A DNA stretch of 64,000 nt, taken from Perlabentimonas gracilis. GTDB lineage: Bacteria; Bacteroidota; Bacteroidia; Bacteroidales; Tenuifilaceae. Shown one piece after another: positions 44,187 through 53,813 of the stretch. The translations under genes were made by a program, and so were the position numbers. Location: contig NZ_JAANIG010000004.1 of the NCBI RefSeq assembly GCF_011174675.1, positions 62,001 to 126,000 of the forward strand, given 5' to 3'. Numbering within the stretch: the stretch's first letter is position 1; every line of letters starts with the position of its first letter. Below the pieces are notes generated by a model. It was given only the letters and a program-made list of their open reading frames with translations. It ran no database searches and was not told the origin of the DNA.

Positions 44187-44801
44187 ATGCACATAGCAGT
44201 AGCAGGGAATATTGGCTCAGGGAAAACTACCCTTACTCGATTACTCTCGAAGCATTACAATTGGAAACCGCAATATGAGGATGTTGACGACAATCCATAC
44301 CTAAACGATTTTTACGAGGATATGCAGCGCTGGAGCTTCAACCTCCAGATATACTTCCTCAACAGCCGATTTAACCAAATTGTGGAGATCCGCCGCAAGG
44401 GCGAACAGGTAATTCAGGATCGAACCATCTATGAGGATGCATATATCTTTGCTCCCAACCTGCACACCATGGGCTTAATGTCTACCCGCGACTTTAACAA
44501 CTACAGCAGCCTGTTCCAGCTCATGTGCTCACTAATTCAGCCCCCCGATTTGCTAATATACCTTAGGGCGACTGTTCCAACCCTTGTAAACCAGATTCAA
44601 AAACGAGGGCGCGATTACGAGAAGAGCATCCGAATAGATTACCTACAACGATTAAATGAGCGATACGAGGCTTGGATTGGTGGGTACAAGCTGGGGAATC
44701 TTCTGATAGTGGAGGTTGACAACCTGAATTTTTCTGAAAACCCAGCCGACCTACGTTCTATCATCAATAAGATTGATGCTCAAATCCACGGGCTATTCTA
44801 A
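44187..44801 (+). CDS. Deoxynucleoside kinase
   Basis: Phosphorylates deoxynucleosides for nucleotide salvage. The 204-aa chain starts HIAVAGNIGSGKTTLTRLL (P-loop), then DRTIYEDAYIF with the conserved Asp-Arg pair, RDFNNYSSLF, and the LID-like region QKRGRDYEKSIRIDYLQRL. It belongs to the dCK/dGK-like family. Specificity (dA/dG versus dC/T) cannot be assigned. A terminator follows. Together with dgt 3 kb upstream, the window contains both a dNTP hydrolase and a deoxynucleoside salvage kinase. Confidence 0.9.
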   Translation: MHIAVAGNIGSGKTTLTRLLSKHYNWKPQYEDVDDNPYLNDFYEDMQRWSFNLQIYFLNSRFNQIVEIRRKGEQVIQDRTIYEDAYIFAPNLHTMGLMSTRDFNNYSSLFQLMCSLIQPPDLLIYLRATVPTLVNQIQKRGRDYEKSIRIDYLQRLNERYEAWIGGYKLGNLLIVEVDNLNFSENPADLRSIINKIDAQIHGLF

Positions 44802-44833
44802 ATTGCTTTAGCTATCAGCACAAAGTATTTAAT

Positions 44834-44860
44834 GGGGGTGACATAAGCACCCCCTTTTTT
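44834..44860 (+). terminator. Rho-independent terminator after the deoxynucleoside kinase
   Basis: GGGGGTG (44834-44840) and CACCCCC (44848-44854) form a 7-bp GC-rich stem with a 7-nt loop, followed by six T. Confidence 0.9.
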
Positions 44861-44919
44861 ACGAAGGCTCACAAAGCAAATTTCACAAAAATTAAAACAG
44901 CTGTTAACCCAAAAACTAC

Positions 44920-44927
44920 TATTTTTG
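44920..44927 (+). promoter_or_regulatory. Bacteroidota -7 promoter element for the YfhO-like gene
   Basis: TATTTTTG is an exact TAnnTTTG match 37 bp before the ATG at 44965, just after the preceding gene's terminator. Confidence 0.55.
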
Positions 44928-44964
44928 AAGATTCTAAGGGCAGTTACAGTAAACCTCGGCACAG

Positions 44965-47394
44965 ATGAAACCAATTATCAGAAAATCTATTCCCCACGCA
45001 GTAGCCATCCTTCTGTTTTTCGCAGCCACCAGCATCTACTTTTTTCCCCTAATGCAGGGCAAGGGTATTGTGCAGCATGACATTCAGCAATTCAGAGGAT
45101 CGGCACAAGAAATTATTGAGCACCGCGAGCAGTATGGAGAGGAACCCCTGTGGACCAACTCTATGTTTGGTGGGATGCCAGCATACCTCATATCCACTAA
45201 GTTTTCGGGCAACCTGCTTTCTTTTGTCGACAAAGCCTTACAGCTTACTAAACACCCCGGCAGCTTTATTTTTGTTACGCTGGTTGGGTTTTACATCCTA
45301 CTACTGGTGCTTGGGGTTAACCCGTGGCTAAGCATAGTGGGAGCATTTGCCTACGCATTTTCATCATACTTTTTTATAATTATTGAGGCGGGCCATAACG
45401 CCAAAATGCACGCCATTGCCTACGTAGCGCCAATGCTTGCCGGAGCATTTATGGCTTTTAAGGGGAAGTACTGGGGCGGGTTTGCGCTATTTGCCCTGTT
45501 CCTTGGATTAAACCTAAGGGCTGGCCACGTTCAAATTACTTACTACGCCGCATTTATTGGAATTGCCATTGCCATTGCCTACCTTGTAGATGCTCTTAAA
45601 TCGAAAAACCTTAAACCATACGCCAAGGCCGTTGGAGTACTTGCACTTGCCGCCGTACTTGCTGTTGGGGCAAACTTCTCGAGGCTATACTTCACCTACG
45701 AGTCGGGTAAATACTCCATTCGTGGAGCTACCGAGCTGAGTACTCGCGAGGAGGATAGAACATCGGGGCTTGACAAGGAGTACGCTACCGCTTGGAGCTA
45801 CGGGGTAACCGAAACGCTAAACCTGCTAATTCCAAACCTTATGGGTGGCGCCTCGGGAGCCGACTTTGGAACCAACTCTCACACCTACAAATTTCTTATT
45901 GAGAACCGTGTACCCCAGGGTCAGGCTAGGGCAATTGTTAAGCAGTTACCTGCATACTGGGGTCCACAGCCTATGACCTCAGGGCCAGTTTACCTTGGGG
46001 CCATTGTGGTATTCCTTTTCATATTTTCGCTATTCATACTTAGAGGCAACCTAAAATGGGCGTTGCTGGGTGTAACAATTCTGAGCATTATGCTTGCTTG
46101 GGGAAGAAACTTTATGCCATTAACTGACCTGTTCCTCCACTACTTCCCGGGCTACAACAAGTTCCGAACTGTATCGATGATATTATACATTGCGGAGCTA
46201 ACCATTCCGCTAATGGCTATTCTTGGGCTTAAGGAGATTTTTCAGGGTAACGTTTCGAAGGCTCAGTTTGTAAAGGGGTTAAAATGGGCCGCTGGTATTG
46301 CTGGGGGAATATGCCTATTCTTCCTATTGCTGGGTAGCTCACTTTTCAGCTTCGAGGCCGATATTGACCAGCACTACATAGCCTCTGGATATCCTGCCGA
46401 GATGTTCGATGCCATAAGGCACGACCGACAAGCCATGATGCGTGCCGATGCATTTCGCTCCCTTGCATTTATTGTGCTGGGTGCCGGCTTGCTCTACGCA
46501 TATCATCTTAAAAAGGTGAAACTTACACACTCCATAGCCTTACTAGGCGTGCTAATTATAGCCGATATGTGGACGGTAAATCGTCGATACCTAAACAACG
46601 ACAACTTTGTTCCCCAAGCTAGGGTTGAGGTTCCATTTACCCCAAGCGGGGCCGACAAGCAGATACTTGCCGATACCACCCCGCATTTTAGGGTTTACAA
46701 CCGAACGGTAAGCACCTTTAACGATGCCAGCACATCGTTCTTCCACAAATCGATTGGAGGGTACCATGGCGCTAAGCTAAGGAGGTATCAGGAGCTGATT
46801 GACTACCACATATCACGCGGAAATATGGCGGTTATTAACATGCTCAACACTCGGTATGTGATTGATGCCACCGAGCAGGGTCAGGTGGCACGCCTCAACC
46901 CATCGGCACTGGGCAACGCTTGGTTTGTTGAGAATGTTATGGTTGTTGAGAATGCCGACCAGGAGATTGAAGCGCTCAACCATTTCGACCCGCAAACAAC
47001 AGCCATTGTAGATAAACGATTTGCATCAAATCTTAGCGATTACAATGCTAAGCCAACCGAGGGAGAGTTTATACAGCTAACTGACTATAGAGCCAATAGG
47101 CTTACCTACCAGTACAGTTCGAATAGCGATAAGCTAGCGGTTTTTTCCGAAATTCATTACCCCGTTGGCTGGCAGGCTACAATTGACGGCCAAGAAGTTG
47201 AACACATAAGAGTAAACTACGTACTTAGGGGGGCAATGCTCCCAGGTGGAAACCACGAGGTGGTATTTGAGTACAAGCCCAAAATGTTTAGGGCAGGATA
47301 TGCTGTAGATTTAGCATCTTCCCTACTAATCATGCTGCTGGTTGTTGGTTGGATTGGGTTTAACCTGTTTAAAATGTGGCGCACCGAAAATTAG
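44965..47394 (+). CDS. YfhO-family polytopic membrane protein
   Basis: An 809-aa membrane protein with a first helix near residues 10-28, then a periplasmic loop with QHDIQQFRGSAQEI and WTNSMFGGMPAYL, typical of the YfhO group. About ten further helices follow (residues about 90-530), then a soluble C-terminal part (about 550-780) and a last helix near the end. YfhO proteins are related to GT-C glycosyltransferases and are linked to transfer of sugars from lipid carriers, for example in glycosylating teichoic acids. The substrate here is unknown. It is transcribed from its own promoter, upstream of the ftsX operon. Confidence 0.85.
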   Translation: MKPIIRKSIPHAVAILLFFAATSIYFFPLMQGKGIVQHDIQQFRGSAQEIIEHREQYGEEPLWTNSMFGGMPAYLISTKFSGNLLSFVDKALQLTKHPGSFIFVTLVGFYILLLVLGVNPWLSIVGAFAYAFSSYFFIIIEAGHNAKMHAIAYVAPMLAGAFMAFKGKYWGGFALFALFLGLNLRAGHVQITYYAAFIGIAIAIAYLVDALKSKNLKPYAKAVGVLALAAVLAVGANFSRLYFTYESGKYSIRGATELSTREEDRTSGLDKEYATAWSYGVTETLNLLIPNLMGGASGADFGTNSHTYKFLIENRVPQGQARAIVKQLPAYWGPQPMTSGPVYLGAIVVFLFIFSLFILRGNLKWALLGVTILSIMLAWGRNFMPLTDLFLHYFPGYNKFRTVSMILYIAELTIPLMAILGLKEIFQGNVSKAQFVKGLKWAAGIAGGICLFFLLLGSSLFSFEADIDQHYIASGYPAEMFDAIRHDRQAMMRADAFRSLAFIVLGAGLLYAYHLKKVKLTHSIALLGVLIIADMWTVNRRYLNNDNFVPQARVEVPFTPSGADKQILADTTPHFRVYNRTVSTFNDASTSFFHKSIGGYHGAKLRRYQELIDYHISRGNMAVINMLNTRYVIDATEQGQVARLNPSALGNAWFVENVMVVENADQEIEALNHFDPQTTAIVDKRFASNLSDYNAKPTEGEFIQLTDYRANRLTYQYSSNSDKLAVFSEIHYPVGWQATIDGQEVEHIRVNYVLRGAMLPGGNHEVVFEYKPKMFRAGYAVDLASSLLIMLLVVGWIGFNLFKMWRTEN

Positions 47395-47430
47395 AAATCG
47401 ATTATTGGTATCATTTCACGATAGTTAAGC

Positions 47431-47438
47431 TAACTTTG
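47431..47438 (+). promoter_or_regulatory. Bacteroidota -7 promoter element for the ftsX operon
   Basis: TAACTTTG is an exact TAnnTTTG match 8 bp before the ftsX ATG. A TTG lies 23 bp upstream of it, slightly longer spacing than usual. A transcript started here would have almost no 5' leader. Confidence 0.55.
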
Positions 47439-47446
47439 CACCCACT

Positions 47447-48322
47447 ATGAAGGCAGAAAAACGAAGCACCAAATGGCGACTGAGGAGTTCGTACCTCTCA
47501 TCCATCATTAGCAATGCGCTAGTACTATTTATGCTAGGCGTACTAATGCTGCTTATCTTTAATGCCCAAAGGTTATCAACCTATGTTAAGGAGAACATAG
47601 GGTTTTCGGTGATTCTGCATGATGATGTTCGCGAAGTGGATGCCAATTTCCTCCGCAAAACGCTAGACGCATCGCCCTACGTGCGGCTAACCGAGTATGT
47701 AACCAAGGAGGAAGCTGCACGCGAGCTACAGCAGGAGCTGGGCGAAGATTTTATTGGTTTCCTTGGATATAATCCCTTGTCTTCATCCATTGAGGTTAGG
47801 CTAAAAGCCGACTACGCCAACCCCGACAGCATAAGGAAAATTGAGGATGAGCTTATGGCTCATAGGCCTGTGAAAGAGGTTTTCTACCAAAAATCGCTAG
47901 TAAACCTTATAAACGAAAACGTTCAGAAAATTAGCGCCATAATCCTACTTTTTAGTGGGCTCATGCTATTTGTGGCCATTGTGCTAATAAACAACACCAT
48001 AAGGCTATCGGTTTACTCCAAACGGTTTTTAATAAACACCATGAAGCTTGTAGGTGCCACATGGGGTTTTATACGCAAACCCTTCCTGGTTAGAGGAATG
48101 CTCCATGGTTTTTACGCATCGTTACTGTCGCTCGCAATGCTTGGTGGAGTTATATACCTTGTACAGCATGAGTTTTACGAAGTAATAAACTTTGGCCAAA
48201 TTGGACTAATGCTAGCCATTACGGGTCTCATAATCCTATTGGGCATCATTATTAACCTTATCTCCACGTCGCTAGCCGTTGGCAAGTACCTACGACTTAA
48301 AGCCGACGAGCTATACTACTAA
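47447..48322 (+). CDS. ftsX: Cell division protein FtsX
   Basis: The membrane subunit of the FtsEX ABC-type complex that activates peptidoglycan hydrolases at the division site. The 291-aa protein has an N-terminal membrane helix (NALVLFMLGVLMLLIF), a periplasmic domain with the conserved FSVILHDDV start and YNPLSSSIEVRL, then three further helices, with the FtsX region SVYSKRFLINTMKLVGA before the third. FtsE (ATPase) is not in the window. It begins a conserved Bacteroidota block: ftsX, DUF3098, uppP, truB, with queA after a new promoter. Confidence 0.93.
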   Translation: MKAEKRSTKWRLRSSYLSSIISNALVLFMLGVLMLLIFNAQRLSTYVKENIGFSVILHDDVREVDANFLRKTLDASPYVRLTEYVTKEEAARELQQELGEDFIGFLGYNPLSSSIEVRLKADYANPDSIRKIEDELMAHRPVKEVFYQKSLVNLINENVQKISAIILLFSGLMLFVAIVLINNTIRLSVYSKRFLINTMKLVGATWGFIRKPFLVRGMLHGFYASLLSLAMLGGVIYLVQHEFYEVINFGQIGLMLAITGLIILLGIIINLISTSLAVGKYLRLKADELYY

Positions 48323-48339
48323 ACAAAACACAACAGCAT

Positions 48340-48606
48340 ATGTCAAAAAATCAACAAAAACAGCAGGACAAGCCAACCGCCGATATGTTTCCCCTGGGGA
48401 AAGAAAATTACAAGCTCATGATTATTGGCCTGGGAATCATCATCATCGGTTTTGTGCTTATGATTGGAGGTGGCTCCGATGGCCCCAACGTATTCAACGA
48501 AGAAATATTCAGCTTTCGACGCATAACCCTAGCGCCAATAATTGTTCTCTTTGGTTTTATCTTTCAGATATATGCCATCATGAAGAGACCGAGTACCAAG
48601 GAGTAA
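48340..48606 (+). CDS. DUF3098 family membrane protein
   Basis: An 88-aa protein with two membrane helices: NYKLMIIGLGIIIIGFVLMI and ITLAPIIVLFGFIFQIYAIM. The loop between them, GGGSDGPNVFNEEIFSFRR, is the hallmark of this Bacteroidota family, which is almost always found between ftsX and uppP. Its function is unknown; position suggests a link to division or cell-wall synthesis. It starts 17 bp after ftsX. Confidence 0.92.
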   Translation: MSKNQQKQQDKPTADMFPLGKENYKLMIIGLGIIIIGFVLMIGGGSDGPNVFNEEIFSFRRITLAPIIVLFGFIFQIYAIMKRPSTKE

Positions 48607-48625
48607 ACCATAAAATTTTTTACCG

Positions 48626-49417
48626 ATGGATTTTTTACAGGCCCTAATCCTTGGAATAGTTCAAGGACTAACCGAGTTTTTACCCGTTAGCAGTTCCGGT
48701 CACCTAGAGATAGGCAAGGTGTTGCTGGGAGTTGATGTTGAGGAAAGCCTCAGCTTTTCTGTTGCTGTACACAGCGCCACTGTGCTAAGCACAATAGTTG
48801 TGTTCTGGAAAGATATTGTGGCCCTGTTTAAGGGGCTTTTTCAGTTTAAATGGAACGAGGAAACGAAGTTTGTAGCCCTAATACTCATCTCAATGATTCC
48901 GGTTGGAATTGTGGGGGTATTTTTCAAGGATAGCGTGGAGGGGTTCTTCGATGGGAACCTCCTATTAGTGGGATTTATGTTGTTGGTTACTGCCACCCTA
49001 CTCACCCTATCGATGGTAATTAAGCATAAACAGGAGCGCGATATAAACTTTTTTGATGCATTAGTAATTGGTATTGCACAAGCATTAGCTGTAATGCCAG
49101 GCATATCGCGTTCAGGGGCAACTATAGCCACTGGGCTTATGCTGGGTAAACGCAGACCCGAAGTGGCTCGATTCTCCTTCCTTATGGTATTGCTGCCCAT
49201 ACTTGGTGCCAATTTTATTGATATTGTTTCTGGCGATTTTTCGTCCGAGGCAGGTGTAGGTATTATGCCATTGGCTGTTGGGTTTGTCTCGGCATTTGTT
49301 GTGGGTCTGTTTGCCTGCAAACTAATGATTTCGCTAATTAAGCAAAAAAGGCTTATCTGGTTTGCCATATACTGTGCCGTTGTTGGCTCCATTGCCATAG
49401 CTTCATTCATACTCTAA
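48626..49417 (+). CDS. uppP: Undecaprenyl-diphosphatase
   Basis: Dephosphorylates undecaprenyl pyrophosphate to recycle the lipid carrier used for peptidoglycan and surface polysaccharides. The 263-aa polytopic protein has both family signatures, GLTEFLPVSSSGHLEIG near the N-terminus and MPGISRSGATIATGLMLG in the middle, carrying the Glu, Ser and Arg residues of the active site. It begins 19 bp after the DUF3098 gene. Confidence 0.95.
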   Translation: MDFLQALILGIVQGLTEFLPVSSSGHLEIGKVLLGVDVEESLSFSVAVHSATVLSTIVVFWKDIVALFKGLFQFKWNEETKFVALILISMIPVGIVGVFFKDSVEGFFDGNLLLVGFMLLVTATLLTLSMVIKHKQERDINFFDALVIGIAQALAVMPGISRSGATIATGLMLGKRRPEVARFSFLMVLLPILGANFIDIVSGDFSSEAGVGIMPLAVGFVSAFVVGLFACKLMISLIKQKRLIWFAIYCAVVGSIAIASFIL

Positions 49418-49423
49418 AAATAT

Positions 49424-50131
49424 ATGAGGTTCACATTCGATAAGGAAACGGACTGGAGAGAGGGGGTGGTATTGCTATTCGACAAGCCACTGGAGTGGAC
49501 CTCCTTTAACCTTGTAAGCAAGGTTCGCTCGTTGCTGTACCACCGCCTAGGTTACAAAAAGATTAAGGTGGGGCACGCTGGCACGCTCGACCCACTGGCC
49601 ACAGGGCTTCTTATTGTGTGCGTTGGCAGGGCAACCAAGCAGGTACCCTTACTACAGGATAAGGAAAAGGAGTACATCGCTACATTCTATATAGGTGCAA
49701 CTACTCCATCGTTCGACTTGGAGACGGAAATAGATAATAAGTACCCAACCGAGCACATAACCAGAGAGAAGATTAACGATGTGGTGGCAAGCTTTGTAGG
49801 GCCACAGATGCAGATACCGCCTCTATTCTCTGCAAAGTTTGTTAACGGTGGCAGAGCTTACAAGCTTGCCCGCAAAGGTGTAGATATGCAGCTCGAGCCA
49901 TCGCCCATTGTTATCTACGATTTGGAGGTTATTAACTACGAACATCCTAAGATTACGCTAAAAGTTAAGTGCAGCAAAGGAACGTACATAAGGGCCTTAG
50001 CCCGCGATTTTGGTGAAAAACTTGACTCCGGTGCCCATCTGGTTGAGTTGCGGCGAACCGCCATCGGCGATTTTAGGGTAGAAGATGCCTTTACCCTAAT
50101 AGATTTTGAAAAAAATATTGAGGCAATGTAA
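49424..50131 (+). CDS. truB: tRNA pseudouridine(55) synthase TruB
   Basis: Converts uridine 55 in the T-loop of tRNA to pseudouridine. The 235-aa chain has the catalytic aspartate in VGHAGTLDPLATGLL, then the GRATK motif, FSAKFVNGGRAYKLAR, and KGTYIRALARDFGE. It is shorter than proteobacterial TruB because the C-terminal extension is missing, which is common in Bacteroidota. It starts 6 bp after uppP, so co-transcription is likely. Confidence 0.95.
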   Translation: MRFTFDKETDWREGVVLLFDKPLEWTSFNLVSKVRSLLYHRLGYKKIKVGHAGTLDPLATGLLIVCVGRATKQVPLLQDKEKEYIATFYIGATTPSFDLETEIDNKYPTEHITREKINDVVASFVGPQMQIPPLFSAKFVNGGRAYKLARKGVDMQLEPSPIVIYDLEVINYEHPKITLKVKCSKGTYIRALARDFGEKLDSGAHLVELRRTAIGDFRVEDAFTLIDFEKNIEAM

Positions 50132-50263
50132 CCAACTTCATATTGCTCCGTATAAGGTGCACAGTGCCCATAAGTGCGCATAACCACTGGATTTTCCTAG
50201 TAATCAACGAAAACATCAAAAAAAAATATGCTGTGGTTTGAACCAATGTGCATATTTAGTAGT

Positions 50264-50271
50264 TACCTTTG
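50264..50271 (+). promoter_or_regulatory. Bacteroidota -7 promoter element for queA
   Basis: TACCTTTG is an exact TAnnTTTG match 28 bp before the queA ATG, with a TTTG at 50237-50240, 23 bp upstream. The arrangement resembles the full -33/-7 consensus, with slightly longer spacing. Confidence 0.6.
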
Positions 50272-50299
50272 CAAACTCTTTTAAATAAACTCTTTTTCA

Positions 50300-51349
50300 A
50301 TGAAGTTATCCCAGTATAAGTACAACCTACCGCAAGAGCTGATAGCAAAATTCCCTGTCGAAAACCGCGATGAATCGCGCCTAATGGTGCTTAACAGAAA
50401 AACCAAAACCATTGAGCACAAGGTGTTCAAAGATATCATCGACTATTTTGACGATGGTGATGTGATGGTTTTTAACAACACCAAGGTTTTTCCTGCTCGA
50501 CTATACGGTAACAAGGAGAAGACTGGCGCCGAGATAGAGGTTTTTCTACTTAGGGAGTTAAACAAGGAGCAACGCCTCTGGGATGTACTGGTTGACCCTG
50601 CCCGTAAAATACGCATAGGGAACAAGCTTTACTTTGGCGACGACGATGTGCTGGTAGCAGAGGTTATTGATAACACCACCAGCCGTGGCCGAACCCTCCG
50701 ATTCCTATTTGATGGAACATACGAGGAGTTTAAGAGCACTCTTTACCGTTTGGGCGAAACCCCGCTACCAAAGTTTATTCGCCGTGAGGTTACCCCCGAG
50801 GATAAGGAGCGTTACCAAACCATATACGCCAAGCACGAGGGCGCAGTTGCTGCTCCAACCGCTGGACTTCACTTTAGCCGCGAGCTCCTAAAACGGCTCG
50901 AGATTAAAGGGGTAGATTTTGCCGAGATAACCCTTCATGTAGGCCTAGGAAACTTCCGCAGCGTTGATGTGGAAGACCTAACCAAGCACAAAATGGACTC
51001 GGAGCAGATAAACATACCCGAAGATGCCGTAAAAATTGTGAACTCAGCAAAAGACCAAAAGAGTAAAATTTGTGCTGTGGGAACCACAGTGCTTCGAACC
51101 CTCGAGAGTTCAGTTTCAACCGATGGATACCTGAAGCCTTTTGCCGGATGGACAAATAAGTTCATTTTCCCTCCATACGAATTTAGCGTTCCCGATGCCA
51201 TGGTTACTAATTTCCACCTGCCGCTATCAACCCTACTCATGATGGTATCGGCTTTTGCAGGCTACGATTTTCTTTTTGATGCATACAAGCTGGCCATATC
51301 GGAGAAATACCGATTTGGAACCTATGGCGATGCAATGCTAATTATATAG
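50300..51349 (+). CDS. queA: S-adenosylmethionine:tRNA ribosyltransferase-isomerase
   Basis: Makes epoxyqueuosine in tRNA by transferring and rearranging the ribosyl part of SAM onto preQ1 at position 34. The 349-aa length is standard. The N-terminus [41 protein letters not shown], and [13 protein letters not shown] plus [14 protein letters not shown] are diagnostic. It has its own promoter element, 168 bp after truB, and a terminator 24 bp past the stop. Confidence 0.96.
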   Translation: MKLSQYKYNLPQELIAKFPVENRDESRLMVLNRKTKTIEHKVFKDIIDYFDDGDVMVFNNTKVFPARLYGNKEKTGAEIEVFLLRELNKEQRLWDVLVDPARKIRIGNKLYFGDDDVLVAEVIDNTTSRGRTLRFLFDGTYEEFKSTLYRLGETPLPKFIRREVTPEDKERYQTIYAKHEGAVAAPTAGLHFSRELLKRLEIKGVDFAEITLHVGLGNFRSVDVEDLTKHKMDSEQINIPEDAVKIVNSAKDQKSKICAVGTTVLRTLESSVSTDGYLKPFAGWTNKFIFPPYEFSVPDAMVTNFHLPLSTLLMMVSAFAGYDFLFDAYKLAISEKYRFGTYGDAMLII

Positions 51350-51373
51350 AATTAAGAAAAACTATCAAAATAG

Positions 51374-51399
51374 AGCCTGCTGTTTAGCGGGCTTTTTTA
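51374..51399 (+). terminator. Rho-independent terminator after queA
   Basis: AGCCTGCT (51374-51381) and AGCGGGCT (51386-51393) form an 8-bp stem (one T-G pair) with a GTTT loop, followed by a T run on the plus strand. The stop codon of the convergent membrane-protein gene lies within the T run. Confidence 0.85.
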
Positions 51400-52383
51400 T
51401 TTTGGTATAAACTGCATTAGAATTACCAAAACCAAAAGGGTAACAAAAAGTATCTCCGGAAAAATCCGACCCCGGGCAAAGGTAAAGTAGCTTGAAAGAA
51501 AGTACGAGAAGGGAATTGCGAACAGGAATACTGTTTCGGCTGATACGAATGGAACCACAATAGTAGCAGTCCCCACCAAAAGTATCATAATTAGAAATAT
51601 GCTATGGTACTTTCGCACATTGATCTTTTGTGTTGGTAAGCCCGAAACAACAAACCCACCCGTTACTAAAAGCATAAATAGAGCAAAAGATAACCAAACA
51701 ACGAAAGCTAGTCCAGTATCAAAAAAACTAAAGGCCACCCCATCGGCTATGGTATTGAAGACGATTGTGGTTAGGGCCATATCGTCGTTAAAGTAGTAGT
51801 AGAAAAACCAGCCAAAAAACAAGGGGGTTACAAAACCTAGCGTAGCCGCCAGCCAGGATCTTACTGAGGTTACATTTAGTATAACTATTGAAAAAAGAAT
51901 TAGCAAAAATAGTATAATGGTGGGCAGGTAGAAAAGCGTACCCAATGCTGTGTAAAAACCAGCCTTAAACAGCCTGTCGAGGGAATTTCCTGCCAGCGAT
52001 GCAAACAAACTATTGACTGTTAGTATTGCAAAAAAAGCAGCAAAAACTGCAGGGTTGAGAGTTTGCAACGAAATGAAGCCAGAGCAAATTATGATGTAAA
52101 AAAGGGAGGGTAAATAGGTTCGGTTCTTAATTAGTATGTACCGGGTGTTAAGCTGGATTAGCAGAGAGCCGTTGATGATAACTAAACCAAGTGTAAGTAG
52201 GCTACCCCAGATGCTTCCAACGGGTATAATCGACTGCAAAAGGGCATATAATGGCATTTTATAGTAGGAGAAATCGGCAACTTCGCCTCCCCAGAAAAGA
52301 GATTTAAGCCAAGCTGCTACACCTAACACCACAATCGACACCAGAACTCCAGGGAGAGGCTTCCTAAAAAACTTTAGCAACAT
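51397..52383 (-). CDS. Polytopic membrane protein of unknown function
   Basis: A 328-aa membrane protein with about nine to ten hydrophobic helices (for example PGVLVSIVVLGVAAWL near the N-terminus, LPTIILFLLILFSIVIL in the middle and ILFVTLLVLVILMQFI at the end). It has no enzyme or transporter motif I know, though it resembles Bacteroidota integral membrane families such as DUF6427; I hold that only loosely. It begins 23 bp after the purD stop codon, on the same strand, and could be co-transcribed with purD. Confidence 0.75.
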   Translation of the reverse strand: MLLKFFRKPLPGVLVSIVVLGVAAWLKSLFWGGEVADFSYYKMPLYALLQSIIPVGSIWGSLLTLGLVIINGSLLIQLNTRYILIKNRTYLPSLFYIIICSGFISLQTLNPAVFAAFFAILTVNSLFASLAGNSLDRLFKAGFYTALGTLFYLPTIILFLLILFSIVILNVTSVRSWLAATLGFVTPLFFGWFFYYYFNDDMALTTIVFNTIADGVAFSFFDTGLAFVVWLSFALFMLLVTGGFVVSGLPTQKINVRKYHSIFLIMILLVGTATIVVPFVSAETVFLFAIPFSYFLSSYFTFARGRIFPEILFVTLLVLVILMQFIPK

Positions 52384-52406
52384 AGGAGCTACAATTAAAT
52401 ATTGGT

Positions 52407-53678
52407 TTACACTAAATCCTTTCCTATATCACGACGAAAGTACTTATTCTCGAAATCAATCTTAGAGGCTAGGCTATACGATACCTCAAGCGCACTGGAG
52501 GTGCTATTGGCAATGCCCACGCAAGCCATAACCCTGCCACCCGAAGTAACCAGCTTATCTCCCACATACTTGGTGCCAGCATGAAAAGCTAGGCCGTTAT
52601 CAATGGCAAACTCGCCCGATACAATTTTTCCTTTAGAGTAATCGCCCGGATACCCACCAGATACAAGTATAACTGCTGTTGCCGACTGTGAATTAAACTC
52701 CACCTCAGCCTCGCTAAGCTTTCCCTGAGATGTAAGCACAAGCAGCTCCAACAAATCGGTCTTAAGCCTAGGCATAACCACCTGTGTTTCGGGATCGCCC
52801 ATACGAGCATTATACTCTATGACAAAGGGATCGCCACTCACATTCATTAGGCCAACAAAAATAAACCCTTTGTAGGGAATACCCTCCACCTTTAGCCCTT
52901 CGATGGTAGGCTTAACGATACGCTCATCGACCTTAGCCATAAACTCTGCATTGGCAAATGGAACGGGCGAAACCGCTCCCATCCCACCGGTATTGGGGCC
53001 TGTATCTCCCTCGCCAATACGCTTATAGTCCTTGGCCTCGGGAAGTATTACATATCCATCGCCATCGGTTAGTACAAATACCGACACCTCAATGCCCTGC
53101 AAAAACTCCTCAATTACAACGGTATTACCAGCATCGCCAAACTCGCCTCCAAACATCTGGTTTAGGGTATCCTCGGCCTCTATTAAATCGCTGGAAATAA
53201 CAACTCCTTTACCAGCCGCCAACCCATCGGCCTTAAGAACATAGGGTGGCTTAAGAGTTTTAAGGAACAACATTGCATCATCCTTTTGGCTGCTGCAAAA
53301 ACTTTTGTATTGAGCCGTTGGTATACCATGTCGCATCATGAAACCCTTGGAGAAATCCTTGCTCCCCTCGAGCATGGCACCTGCTCGGGTTGGCCCTATT
53401 ACTGGGATATGTTTGAGATCATCATCGGCCAAAAAGAAATCATGAACGCCCTTAACCAAAGGATCCTCGGGTCCCACCACCACCATCTCTATGCTTTTGG
53501 TAATAACCAGCTGCTTGATAGCGGCAAAATCTACAGGGTTAACATCAACATTCTCTCCCAGCGTAGCAGTTCCTGGGTTTCCGGGTGCTATGAATAGCTT
53601 GCTAAGGATTGGGCTCTGACTAAGTTTCCATGCCAAGGCATGCTCCCTGCCTCCCGAACCGAGTAAAAGTACATTCAT
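52407..53678 (-). CDS. purD: Phosphoribosylamine-glycine ligase
   Basis: The second step of purine synthesis, joining phosphoribosylamine and glycine with ATP to GAR. The 423-aa ATP-grasp enzyme starts MNVLLLGSGGREHALAWKLS and has VGPEDPLVKGV, KADGLAAGKGVV, TGGMGAVSP and the metal-binding EYNARMGDPETQVVMPRL. The glycine-rich and catalytic motifs are complete. It is the only purine pathway gene in the window. Confidence 0.96.
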   Translation of the reverse strand: MNVLLLGSGGREHALAWKLSQSPILSKLFIAPGNPGTATLGENVDVNPVDFAAIKQLVITKSIEMVVVGPEDPLVKGVHDFFLADDDLKHIPVIGPTRAGAMLEGSKDFSKGFMMRHGIPTAQYKSFCSSQKDDAMLFLKTLKPPYVLKADGLAAGKGVVISSDLIEAEDTLNQMFGGEFGDAGNTVVIEEFLQGIEVSVFVLTDGDGYVILPEAKDYKRIGEGDTGPNTGGMGAVSPVPFANAEFMAKVDERIVKPTIEGLKVEGIPYKGFIFVGLMNVSGDPFVIEYNARMGDPETQVVMPRLKTDLLELLVLTSQGKLSEAEVEFNSQSATAVILVSGGYPGDYSKGKIVSGEFAIDNGLAFHAGTKYVGDKLVTSGGRVMACVGIANSTSSALEVSYSLASKIDFENKYFRRDIGKDLV

Positions 53679-53772
53679 GATTTAAAAGGGTTGTTTGGTT
53701 GGTGTAAAAATAGGCCAATAGTTTCAATTGCCAAAGATTTGAGCAAGCTCATTTGGGGCAACACCAAAAAGA

Positions 53773-53795
53773 AAGCCCCGAAAAAATCGGGGCTT
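53773..53795 (-). terminator. Rho-independent terminator of the T9SS protein gene
   Basis: AAGCCCCGA (53773-53781) and TCGGGGCTT (53787-53795) form a perfect 9-bp stem with an A5 loop. On the minus strand it lies just past the stop codon and is followed by a T-rich stretch. Confidence 0.85.
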
Positions 53796-53813
53796 CAATA
53801 AACGTGACTAATA

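Noticed and set aside
48279-48647. 122-codon frame over ftsX end and DUF3098
   Set aside because: It is in another frame of a well-supported DUF3098 gene.
48841-49410. 189-codon frame antisense to uppP
   Set aside because: uppP has both family signatures; the antisense frame is a by-product of its codon use.
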